A stretch of DNA of 64,000 nt from NCBI RefSeq assembly GCF_032854445.1, contig NC_088304.1:5582001-5646000 (forward strand). Reading direction: 5' to 3'. The position numbers and the translations under genes are program-made. Below are positions 51,701-58,905 of this stretch, piece by piece. This DNA is from Liolophura sinensis (taxonomy: Eukaryota; Mollusca; Polyplacophora; Chitonida; Chitonidae). The first letter of the stretch is position 1. Every line of letters starts with the position of its first letter. The notes beneath the pieces are model-generated. The model was not told the DNA's origin. It saw nothing but the letters and a program-made list of their open reading frames with translations, and searched no databases.

Positions 51701-51730
51701 GAAACCTATTTATCCCATGATCCCAACCAT

Positions 51731-51761
<31 letters not shown>

Positions 51762-54700
51762 TTCTCTAAAGTGATCCAGGACATTTCAGTAAATTTGACA
51801 GGTATGGTTGTGTCATTTTGATTAAAAAAGGAAGAGAAAAGGAGTCTTCACAAAGGATTTCTTAAATTATTCTACAATATGGACACAAACTGTTACAAGT
51901 TTCATGCACTGAATATAGTGCTGTCTCAATGTAATGTCATTTCATTGTGGGGCCTCCGTGGCTCAGTTGGTTAGCGCGCTAGCGCAGCGTAATGACCCAG
52001 GAGTCTCTCACCAATGCGGTTGCTGTGAGTTCAAGTCCAGCTCATGCTGGCTTCCTCTCCGGCTGTACGTGGGAAGGTCTGCCAGCAACCTGCGGATGGT
52101 CGTGGGTTTCCCCTGGGCTGTGCCCGGTTTTCACCCACCATAATGCTGGCCGCCGTCGTATAAGTGAAATATTCTTGAGTATAGCGTAAAACACCAATCA
52201 AAAAAAAAAAAAATCATTTCATTGTAATGTCACCAGCCACGACCTTTATACAGAAAATTGAAATCTTACTTGGTCTTGAGAGTTTCTGGCATTTTCCAGA
52301 ACAAAATAACCACAGCAAAAACGGCAACACTAAAGACAATAATGCTTGGCAAAATGTACGGGTAATGCCCGAAGAAACCAGAGGGATCAAAGACAGAGGA
52401 GTACTTCTTAGCAGGGGAGGCGAAATACCCTGTAATGATATACAGAAAATGAAATATGGTCATGGATAGGTTTCATTTCTTTTAAAATGCATCATACAAT
52501 TTTTTTTAAGTTGATCTGAAGAAGAGATTATTATAGCCATTTTCTCACTAAATCTGCACAAAAATGCTCATGGATAGGTTTCATTTCTTTTAAAATACAT
52601 CATACAATTTTTTCTTTCATGTTGATCTGAAGAAGAGATTATTATAGCCATTTTCTCACTAAATCTGCACAAAAATGCTCATGGATAGGTTTCATTTCTT
52701 TTAAAATGCATCATACAATTTTTTTTTTCATGTTGATCTGAAGAAGAGATTATTATAGCCATTTTCTCACTAAATCTGCACAAAAATGCTCATGGATAGG
52801 TTTCATTTCTTTTAAAATGCATCATACAATTTTTTTTTTCATTTTGATCTGAAGAAGAGATTATTATAGCCATTTTCTCACTAAATGTGCACGAAAATGC
52901 TCATGGATAGGTTTCATTTCTTTTAAAATGCATCATACAATTTTTTTTTTCATTTTGATCTGAAGAAGAGATTATTATAGCCATTTTCTCACTAAATGTG
53001 CACAAAAATGCTCATGAACAGGTTTCATTTCTTTTAAAATGCATCATACAAATTTTTCTTTCATGTTGATCTGAAGAAGAGATTATTATAGCCGTACACT
53101 ATAGGTTACAGCGTTATCACGTGCATATAAGGAGGGCTTCTGGAAAAAGCAATTTATGTACAACTTGCAGGGTCAGATATAGATTTGTATTATTTGTACC
53201 CTCAGAAAATAAAGTCCATACATGTGTACATAAATATATTGTACGATATTCTGTCTTTTCTTGTTACTTTTTTTTTTTTTTAGTGAATAAGCAAACTTGA
53301 TCAATAAATCAGTCAGTTATTTTGCCTCACCGCCAATGGCAGGCCCCAGGATTATCCCCCCTCCCCAGGCCAGTGACAAGGTCGTCATGCCAACAGCCTG
53401 GTTAGAATTATCGGAGATCTCGTAGAGAACTGTTTTGGCAGTTCCAACGCTTCCTTCAACATAAAGTGTATAAATACATGTAGATTAAATACAAGGTATA
53501 CAAAGATATAAATGCACAAAGTATTAAATCCTGCTGAATTAGATGTTTTACAGCCTTGTAACTCACAAAGACTTTTGTTATTGAATTCACTACCTTCATA
53601 AATCATAAAAACTCACACATTTTCAAGTTTTCAAAAATCATAACCTTCAGCTAAATAAATTACCCTATTTCCTCCACCTTTTTGCACAAGAAAGAGCACC
53701 TTTTAGCAAACATTTATACACATTTCAAATTCGATTTTGGAGACAAAACCCTGACTGGTTGGGTTGGCCAATTTTAGGGCTTTATTTAAAAAGTACACTG
53801 ATACTTTTACCAGTCTACACAGAATAATGCCTTCAGAATATTCTTGAATAAAAACCTTAAAAACAAACGAAAAGGTTGAAATGAAGAATGACAGAACATC
53901 TTTTTGTGCACTGTGTAAAGCAGGCCTAACCAGTGTAACAGTATGAGATGGAGTAAAATATAGTCACTCACCATTAGACAAGCCAGTCAGGAACCTGAAG
54001 GCAATGGCCTGGGTAAGGTTGCGTGAGAAGCCAAATGCCAGAGAAAAGATGCCATTGCCTATAATCGTGATTATCAGTATGGGTCGTCTCCCTTTCTTGT
54101 CAGACAGCCAGCCCCAGAAGTAGCTTTAGAAGAGAAAAAGAACACAATTTTGCATAGTCATAAAAAGACATACAATTGCAAAAAAATATATATATATTTA
54201 TTTATTTTATTTATTTGATTGTGTTTTCGCTGTACTCAAGAATACTTCACCAATACCACGGTGGCCAACATTATGGTAGGAGGCAGAGCTCGGGTAAAAG
54301 CCACGATCATCCGCAGGTTGCTGACAGACAAAAGGAAGCAGGTAAGAACACAGAGAAAATCATCAGACTTTCCTAGACAGCTTAAGTATCAGCCATGGCT
54401 GTAGCCAAATCAGACTGAACAAGACTCAAACATCTTACATTATTATTCTAGGGTTTGACGTCTAAATGAGGTACTTATTAAACCTACTAAAACAAGACCA
54501 GCAGTGTAATCGTCTTGTTTTTGTTGTACAAAATCCATCATACATCATGTTTAATTTTCTCTACAGTTGTGTTTGTAAAGTGCTGCATAGTGTAATAGCA
54601 GAGAACGATGTTTTCTATATAGTTTGTAACTTGCTTGTGTTGGTAAGGAACGGTCACCATTTTTCACCATAAACATCGCCTCCCCCCCCAAAAAAACAAA

Positions 54701-56751
54701 AAATGAACATATATGACGTAATGTACTCGGTGTACATGTACATTAATTTATTCAATTTTATTTTTCATTTATTTATCTGATGAGTATTTTATGTCATGCA
54801 CAGAAATATTTCACTTTGCTATTTTTAATTATATATTTGAATTAATTATTGTTTTACACTACAAGTATACTCAAGAACATTTCTCTAAAGCCGTATTTAT
54901 ATGGTGCAATTTGTCATTTGACAAATATTATTTTATAACTCAGTGAGTGCTTGGGCTTTCACGTCGTACTTAATAATTTTTCAGTCATAAGACGATGAAG
55001 GATTCCTTAGGGTGTATGTAATGTGCCTCCTTGTTGCATGACGGATTTCCACTGCTCTTTTAGTGCCGCTTCATTGAGACGCCTTACCGAAGCCAAGCCT
55101 AGACAGATTTCCCTACCTCCCAAACGCTCGACCCGCAAACATGGCTGATGCGACTATCCCGGCATAATAACCTTTCTCTTCTTCGGCATACCCAAAACTC
55201 TACAGAACAACAAAATAAGGAAGAAATTAAAATGCATTATGCTCAATTCAAAGCAAAAATGATGGAAACATTTGGATTAGGTCTGGGAGGGATCTTTGAG
55301 GTAAAAAACAGATTCAAATGATGATAGTGATTGTGATGTGGCACTGTAAAATACCTCTCCTTAGAACCAGATGTACCACCAAACAAACTACCAAACAATA
55401 CCTTCAATTCGTACACATGTTACACATGTATCTATTAATAATATCAAGTAAACAGCAGCAATATAGAAACATATACAAAATAACTGGACCCCAAAAATGC
55501 ATTTTAGAGGTAAATAAGCCATCAAATATTACTGTTGTTTGTTTATTTATTTATTTGGAGTTTTATGTCATACTCAAGAATATTTCACTCATACAATGGC
55601 AACAAATCCCAGGAGAAACACACAAGCATCTACTAGCTGCTGGCATGTAGAAATATTACTTTTGGTGCTGAGATTTACATTTATCCAGTTGCCTATCAAA
55701 CTACCCTCCAAACAAACCTCAAATTGCCTGCCAGCAGCCTGCGGATGGTTGTGGGTTTCCCCCAGACTTTGTCTGGTTTCCTCCCACCATAGTGCTGGTC
55801 ACCGTCGTTTAAGTGAAATATTCTTGAGTATGGCATAAAACACCAATCAAATAAATAAATACATAAATAAATAAATCAAAAAATCATAAATAAAACATTT
55901 GTCTAAGACCAGCACAACTCTCAGGATCAAGCAAATGAGTAAGTTGGTCAAAACTAAAAACGAAATTTGAGCATATTCAAGGTCACCATATACAACTTAA
56001 AAGTATAAAACAGTATTATATTTACGTAAAGAATACATATAAAAATATATTTAATGTATCTTCAACTCATCCTCAACCTTTTCTCCAAAGCACTTTTTCA
56101 GTGGAATACAAATATTACGAAAATGAGAGCAAAGATGATTTTTCTGTGTCAACAAAACTGTACAGATTATTTCTCTACACCACCATAGTTCCCTAATAAA
56201 GAATATATCTGTATACAGAATATAAAGTACATATATATTGTATAAGAGCTCAAATTTTAAATGACTCACCAAAATCATTTCTGGCAGGAAGGGAAACAGG
56301 AAGGTTATCGTCAAAGAGCTGGAAAACTGTAACAAAAGATACTACTAATGTAGGTACTGGTACAGAAGGATTTATTCAGACTCTTTGGTGAATTATAATT
56401 TTAAATTTTTGCAAAAATTACTTTAACAAATCCTGAAAAAAATATACATGGTTATGTGTTCATAAAATATGGTTGCTACACATATTCAGTAAATATTTAT
56501 ACACTACTGCACATCAGTCACTTTTTAAAATATTGCCTATCATTGATGATTGATGATATGTTCTTCTACTCAACAGACACAACAGTCACAAATTTTATTA
56601 AACTTACCAAAGCCAGAATACAAAGGGCCATAACTTTGTAGTTGATGGGGGTGGCTCCCTCTGGTGTCAAGGTGATACAACTCTTCAGCTTTTGGCAGCA
56701 TGTTGGAGGGGTTTTCTTCAAGTCATCTTCCCCGCTATCTTTTACATCCAT
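36580..56751 (-). CDS. ZIFL-like major facilitator superfamily transporter, complete, 12 exons, 565 aa
   Basis: Secondary-active membrane transporter, expected 12 transmembrane helices. Exons (minus strand, 5' to 3') are 56751-56608, 56326-56270, 55199-55117, 54123-53972, 53453-53331, 52429-52270, 51510-51175, 44735-44629, 41274-41156, 38914-38841, 37942-37781 and 36760-36580. The sum is 1698 nt, all phases close and all introns are GT..AG. Landmarks: helix 1 block FLFPFLPEMIL (~57-67), GYAEEEKGYYAG.VASAMFAGRAFG, MFS motif A GWLSDKKGRRP (~99-109), LSLAWGGGIILGPAIGG (~170-186), WKMPETLKTK closing the N half, a ~112-residue hydrophilic central loop (240-351), and ARTMAPTIGGSVFAWS near the C-terminus. 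These match the plant ZINC INDUCED FACILITATOR-LIKE subfamily. Plant members move zinc, potassium or organic compounds; the substrate here is unknown. The short N-terminus has CC and C cysteines before helix 1 where plant ZIFLs carry a CPGC-like motif. Confidence 0.9.
37025..37690. repeat. 16-bp degenerate minisatellite, ~42 copies
   Basis: The unit is ACATGTCACACTCTAT with many 14- and 12-bp variants. It lies in intron 11 of the transporter and is open in three plus frames by chance. Confidence 0.95.
37781..37942 (-). CDS. ZIFL-like transporter exon 11
   Basis: PASLWTGLLLSQMPMKMAVN then CCFAATSLFINNSVGPEIVG, SVNGIAMTATAIA: helices 10-11 with the N.SV..E..G..NG.A....A.AR signature shared with ZIFLs. 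Donor is AG|GTCATT (weak). Confidence 0.88.
38512..38795 (-). mobile_element. SINE family B, full length
   Basis: Read on the minus strand: a tRNA-like head (TGGCCTAATTGTTAGAGCAA as A box; a B-box-like GGTTTGGTCCCAGG region is on the plus strand), then AAAGACTTTAAAAGTGGTAC, the TGCGCTCAGCACTGAAAGGT region, TGGTTGGCCCGG and a 3' part ending near GTGGCATGGACTC. In intron 10 of the transporter, or overlapping its edge. Confidence 0.7.
38841..38914 (-). CDS. ZIFL-like transporter exon 10
   Basis: SFWICGSVTMIVVLATPMLH then LIYD (24 codons plus 2 nt): helix 9. Acceptor is TAACAG and donor is CA|GTAAGT. Confidence 0.86.
40050..40182 (+). mobile_element. SINE family A, 5'-truncated
   Basis: GTTGTGGGTTTCCCCCGGGC through TATAAGTGAAATATTCTTGA, CACCAATCAAAA and an A-rich tail. 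Close to the full-length copy at 51949-52213. In transporter intron 9. Confidence 0.9.
40308..41171. repeat. 47-bp minisatellite seeded on exon 9's splice donor, ~18 copies
   Basis: The plus-strand unit is GATTTGTTAACTGGCTGTGT then CTTACTTTGATCAATCCTAT CTGCTGT. On the transcribed minus strand each unit holds GATTGATCAAAGTAAG, the same as the real exon 9/intron 9 junction (ATTGATCAAA|GTAAGG) at 41166-41150. The right-most unit overlaps the exon. Confidence 0.93.
41156..41274 (-). CDS. ZIFL-like transporter exon 9
   Basis: DGLGFTTDQIGTAIGTASIP then LLCLQIFFFPFMSRRMGLIK: helix 8 and the motif-A-like loop (FMSRRMG). Acceptor is TTTCAG and donor is AAA|GTAAGG. The last ~12 bases of this exon and the donor form the first unit of the adjoining 47-bp minisatellite. 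Confidence 0.88.
41850..43090. repeat. ~27-bp degenerate repeat array with an internal 130-bp duplication
   Basis: The unit is roughly CTTACACATATAAATCAGGC TGTAAAC, about 40 diverged copies. At 41931 and 42061 a 130-bp block (starting GAGCAAACAAGATTGTAAAC) is repeated almost exactly. In intron 8 of the transporter. Confidence 0.9.
43365..44240. repeat. 87-bp minisatellite, ~10 copies
   Basis: The unit is TAGGTTGGTTAAAGATTTCT then TTGTTGGACAGGAAGAACTT GATAATACCAGGGATGGGCA GGATAGCTACCTAGGGGTTC CTACATA. The 87-bp length keeps frame, so plus-strand frames of 100 and 144 codons occur. In intron 8, antisense to the transporter. Confidence 0.95.
44629..44735 (-). CDS. ZIFL-like transporter exon 8
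   Basis: ERDVRHAVFLYTFFSFAVIG then YEDVFTIWASTEPIF: helix 7. Acceptor is CTTCAG and donor is G|GTAAGT. It follows a 6.4-kb intron packed with minisatellites. Confidence 0.88.
45105..48360. repeat. 62-bp minisatellite, ~52 copies
   Basis: The unit is CAGGTTTATGGGTGAAGGAA then GCTGGCATGCCCAGAGTAAA CAGCCGCCCTTCACCAGTCA GT. Three variant classes are intermixed (TAAACTACTGCCC, TAAACAGCCGCCC, TAATCAACTGCCC), with many single-base indels in G and C runs. It lies in intron 7. The right edge passes into SINE-like sequence (GAGTCACCTGGCAAATCTCC then TGACTAAAGCC). Confidence 0.97.
48361..48530 (+). mobile_element. SINE-like 3' segment adjoining the 62-bp array
   Basis: Contains CCTGACTAAAGCCACAGCCC, CTGGATTGATTCACTGGCTG and TTAGCTCACAGAACCAGCAA, ending TTTATGGGGGACAAAAAAAA. 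Its A-rich end and continuity with the array unit suggest the parent interspersed element. Family not identified. Confidence 0.5.
48888..49815. repeat. 136-bp tandem repeat, ~7 copies
   Basis: The unit runs from AACACAACGTATACCTCAAC through CAGCAGCACTGTGGTCAGTA and CATGGGTGTGGATGCCTAGG to AACAAGAGTTCAGGTG. Copies at 48888 and 49024 are 136 bp apart, with near-identical sequence throughout. Confidence 0.96.
49803..50290. repeat. Diverged ~125-170-bp tandem repeat, 4 copies
   Basis: GGTTACCATGACAACCGCGA-like blocks recur at about 49803, 49926, 50080 and 50250, each followed by an ATGTATGTATCTAC / AAAACTGT region. Probably an older tandem array. Confidence 0.7.
50354..50575 (+). mobile_element. 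~220-bp TIR element, copy 2
   Basis: ACAGTAATTCTTCAACATTT..CTGAAGGCATTATTCTGTGT..TTTTGTCTCCAAAATCAAAA. In transporter intron 7. Confidence 0.82.
51175..51510 (-). CDS. ZIFL-like transporter exon 7, central loop
   Basis: A 112-codon hydrophilic loop between the two six-helix bundles (LKQSEEVEVTEDLIGPGVEV.. to ..HQLAHQQPS). It contains a small Cys cluster (LYCTSRC and DTWDC). The donor is GC|GTAAAA, just before an in-frame TAA, and the phase-2 end fits exon 8. The loop is unconserved in type, so this is the least certain exon, but the phases close exactly. Confidence 0.78.
51949..52213 (+). mobile_element. SINE family A, full-length copy
   Basis: The tRNA-like head starts GGGGCCTCCGTGGCTCAGTT (A box TGGCTCAGTTGG) and carries a B box in GTGAGTTCAAGTCC. 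Then comes the central domain GTGGGAAGGTCTGCCAGCAA..CGGATGGTCGTGGGTTTCCC, the 3' core TAAGTGAAATATTCTTGAGT and a poly(A) tail. In intron 6 of the transporter. I cannot name the published family with certainty; molluscan V-SINE/RUDI- or MetaSINE-type elements are candidates. Confidence 0.92.
52270..52429 (-). CDS. ZIFL-like transporter exon 6
   Basis: YFASPAKKYSSVFDPSGFFG then HYPYILPSIIVFSVAVFAVV, ILFWKMPETLKT: helix 6 and the end of the N-terminal bundle, very close to the ZIFL FG.FPYFLP...LPETL pattern. Donor is AA|GTAAGA. Confidence 0.92.
52470..53095. repeat. ~114-bp tandem repeat, ~5.5 copies
   Basis: The unit is CTCATGGATAGGTTTCATTT then CTTTTAAAATGCATCATACA, a T-run, TTGATCTGAAGAAGAGATTA and CATTTTCTCACTAAATCTGC. 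Very low divergence. In intron 5 of the transporter. Confidence 0.96.
53331..53453 (-). CDS. ZIFL-like transporter exon 5
   Basis: SVGTAKTVLYEISDNSNQAV then GMTTLSLAWGGGIILGPAIG, helix 5. It aligns with the A.E...D.Y.A.G.S..S.AWG.G.I.GPAIGG block of ZIFLs. The acceptor TTGAAG has a weak pyrimidine tract; donor is G|GTGAGG. Confidence 0.9.
53650..53885 (-). mobile_element. ~220-bp TIR element, copy 3 (reverse)
   Basis: Reverse-complement of the 19.55/50.35/61.53-kb element: CAGAATAATGCCTTCAGAAT and TCGATTTTGGAGACAAAACC are diagnostic. In transporter intron 4. Confidence 0.8.
53972..54123 (-). CDS. ZIFL-like transporter exon 4
   Basis: YFWGWLSDKKGRRPILIITI..: MFS motif A in the loop between helices 2 and 3, followed by helices 3 and 4, ending FRFLTGLSN. 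Acceptor is CTAAAG and donor is G|GTGAGT. Confidence 0.92.
54197..54335 (-). mobile_element. SINE family A, partial, reverse
   Basis: The tail TTTATTTATTTTATTTATTT, then GCTGTACTCAAGAATACTTC, TTATGGTAGGAGGCAGAGCT and GATCATCCGCAGGTTGCTGA. In transporter intron 3. Confidence 0.85.
54950..55105 (-). mobile_element. SINE family C fragment beside exon 3
   Basis: CACGTCGTACTTAATAATTT then TTCAGTCATAAGACGATGAA, CCTCCTTGTTGCATGACGGA and GAGACGCCTTACCGAAGCCA. Same family as 58375-58696. Its edge lies about 12-20 bp downstream of the exon 3 splice donor. Confidence 0.8.
55117..55199 (-). CDS. ZIFL-like transporter exon 3
   Basis: SFGYAEEEKGYYAGIVASAM then FAGRAFG, helix 2. Acceptor is CTGTAG and donor is AG|GTAGGG, phase 2. 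SINE-derived sequence begins within about 20 bp of the donor. Confidence 0.88.
55545..55880. mobile_element. Two SINE family A fragments in inverted orientation
   Basis: A minus-strand tail and 3' core at 55545-55620 (TACTCAAGAATATTTCACTC) faces a plus-strand central domain, 3' core and tail at 55725-55880 (GTGAAATATTCTTGAGTATG). In transporter intron 2. The pair can fold as a hairpin. Confidence 0.8.
56270..56326 (-). CDS. ZIFL-like transporter exon 2
   Basis: A 19-codon micro-exon, FSSSLTITFLFPFLPEMIL, completing helix 1. FPFLPEMI corresponds to the FPFLYFMI block of plant ZIFLs. Acceptor is TTACAG and donor is G|GTGAGT. Phase 0 at both ends. Confidence 0.88.
56608..56751 (-). CDS. ZIFL-like transporter exon 1
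   Basis: Start codon at 56751-56749 (context CCCAAAATGG). Encodes 48 residues: an acidic/basic cytosolic N-terminus with cysteines (PPTCCQKLKSC) and the start of helix 1 (MALCILAL). Donor is TTG|GTAAGT. Sequence upstream of 56760 contains an acceptor-like GTCAG, so a 5'UTR intron is possible. Confidence 0.85.
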
Positions 56752-56794
56752 TTTGGGTCATTGCTGACATCAAAAAGAAAGTACCATAATAAAT

Positions 56795-56905
56795 AAATAT
56801 ATATATATATTTATTTGGTTTACATGACGGCGGCCATCATCCAGCATTCTGGTGGCAGGAAATCGAGCAAAGCCTGGGAGAAACCCAGGAACATCCACTG
56901 GTCAT
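56795..56905 (-). mobile_element. SINE family A fragment upstream of the transporter start
   Basis: TTTATTTGGTTTACATGACG GCGGCCATCATCCAGCATTC..GCCTGGGAGAAACCCAGGAA. It begins about 45 bp upstream of the ZIFL-like start codon, so it may lie in the 5'UTR, a 5' intron or the promoter. Confidence 0.7.
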
Positions 56906-57194
56906 AATTAAAGCACAACCTATATCAAGATACAGTGTATACCAGTAGGTAACAAGTTCCATATAAGTGATGTAGGCCTGTTGAAGACTTTATACTGGCC
57001 ATACTAAGCATACATGTAACCAGCTGTCATTATTACAAACAAACTTTCCTGAAATCAAAAGATAAATCAGTCGCAGAGAACCAAATGTTAGAATGAAAAT
57101 ACTGTCAATTATTGCAAACAGATATGTTAATTTTTTTGTGACCAGGATTGTATGCTATACATGTACAGTTACATGTACTTGTACATCAGCTCAT

Positions 57195-57365
57195 ATGCTA
57201 ACTTCCTCTCTGGTCGTAAGTGAGAAGGTCTTTCAGCAACCTGCGGATCGTTGTGGGCTTTCCCAGGGCTCTGTCTGGTTTCCTCCCACCATAATGCCGG
57301 CCACAGTCGTATAAGTGAAATATTCTTGAGTATGGCATAAAACACTAATCAAAAAAATAAATAAG
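57195..57365 (+). mobile_element. SINE family A, 5'-truncated
   Basis: CTTCCTCTCTGGTCGTAAGT..GTGGGCTTTCCCAGGGCTCT..TATAAGTGAAATATTCTTGA with an AAATAAATAAG tail. Confidence 0.88.
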
Positions 57366-58274
57366 TACTTTTACATGTACCTATGTTAAACACTACTGTC
57401 TATGTGTGTAGTTGTGGAAAGTCATCAAATTCACTGAAGTACATGTAGTATGTTGTAATAAGGCAGCTATGTTGCAGGGACATCCTGCTTGTTTCGTGCT
57501 TCACACTTGTATTTAGACTGAGCCAGCCATTGAACATCTATCAGTAGCATTTCACGTATGAAGAAGAAGAGGTAGTAAAAATTCAAAGTAGAAAAGTAGA
57601 CACAAGACAAGGAACAGTATTTTAATTTAGGGGTAATTTTATTTTCAGCATTGTTATTAATTTGAACACTGACAACACATTAATTTTGGGCTAACATGTA
57701 TACATTGAATACAGTTGCCCTTGCTCATTTGATTAATGAGGGACCAATGAGGGAGCAGGCTAGAAAATAACTGTCAATGGCACACACATGACTACGGCTT
57801 GAAGTAAGGTTTTCCAGCTTGTACTCACAGCGGCAGTTTTTTTTACTCCAGTTTCCTCCGCTCACAAAACTGACTGTTTTATATAAGTGAAAAAATGTTT
57901 GTGATTACAATCTTCAACAACAAAATAAATAACTAGTTAACTAAATTTTTTATATGCCGATACTCACAATAAAATAATACAGCTGCATGTACACCACTGA
58001 CATGAGGGTTTTCAAATTAGGCCATGCCAGACAATGTAAAGTGCATATATGGGTATATTCACAGGCAACCGAGTAGAACAAGTATTTATCTACAGTATCA
58101 TGTGCTTATCTTCTCACGGAACTTACTCCCATACAAGTTATATGCATATGCTGAGTCATTTCACAGCAGACAAACGGTTGCCTATACCATCATGCAGTGT
58201 ATGTTGTTGGCAACATGTATGTGATTTAGACATAATTATTAGGTTTTACCAACATTTTCACGCAGTATTAATTC

Positions 58275-58905
58275 ATTTATTAGTTTGATCGGTGCTTTAT
58301 GCCGTACACAGGAATACTTCACTTACACGAGGTTGGCCAGCATTATGATGGGAGGAAACTCTGCACAGCCTGGGGCAGTGTATGATTGTTTGTGGGTTAA
58401 ATGTCATACTTAACAATTTTTCAGTCATATGACAACAAAGGAATCCTTAGAGTGCATGTAATGTGCGTCCTTGTTGCAGGACGGATTTCCACTAATCTTT
58501 TATCTAGTGCTGCCTCACTGAGACGATTTACCAAATACAAGTACAATGTAAGCCGACCTGCCTGAGCCATTATACTGATACCAGTCAACCAGTTGTTGCA
58601 CCAGCCCCTTAATGTTGAATGCTAAGCGAGGAAGTTACAACTTTCTTGTTTAAAGTTTTAGGTGTGACCCGGCCAGGATTGACCTTGGATCTACCCCCTT
58701 ACCCCGGGGGAACCCATGACCATCCACAGGTTGCTGGCAGATTGTTCAATGTACAGCTGGAGAGGGAGTCAGCATGAGCTTGACTTGAACTCACAGTGAC
58801 TGCAGTAGTGCACTGGTGAGAGGCTCCTGCGTCCCTGCGCTGCGTTGACAAGATAACCACCTTGGCATCTTTACAACCTTGGCCACAGAGCCCCTCCACC
58901 CACAC
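58275..58905 (-). mobile_element. SINE family A interrupted by SINE family C
   Basis: The family A 3' half is at 58275-58374 (tail side, AATACTTCACTTACACGAGG..CACAGCCTGGGG) and its 5' half at 58697-58905 (ACCCATGACCATCCACAGGT.. to the tRNA head complement GGCCACAGAGCCC). Between them, 58375-58696 is a family C element (GTCATACTTAACAATTTTTC..GTAATGTGCGTCCTTGTTGC..). Confidence 0.82.

Noticed and set aside
51934-52189. A possible tRNA gene at 51950-52025
   Set aside because: A and B box-like motifs are present, but the sequence is the tRNA-derived head of a SINE followed by the family's central domain and poly(A). It does not fold as a clean tRNA by eye.
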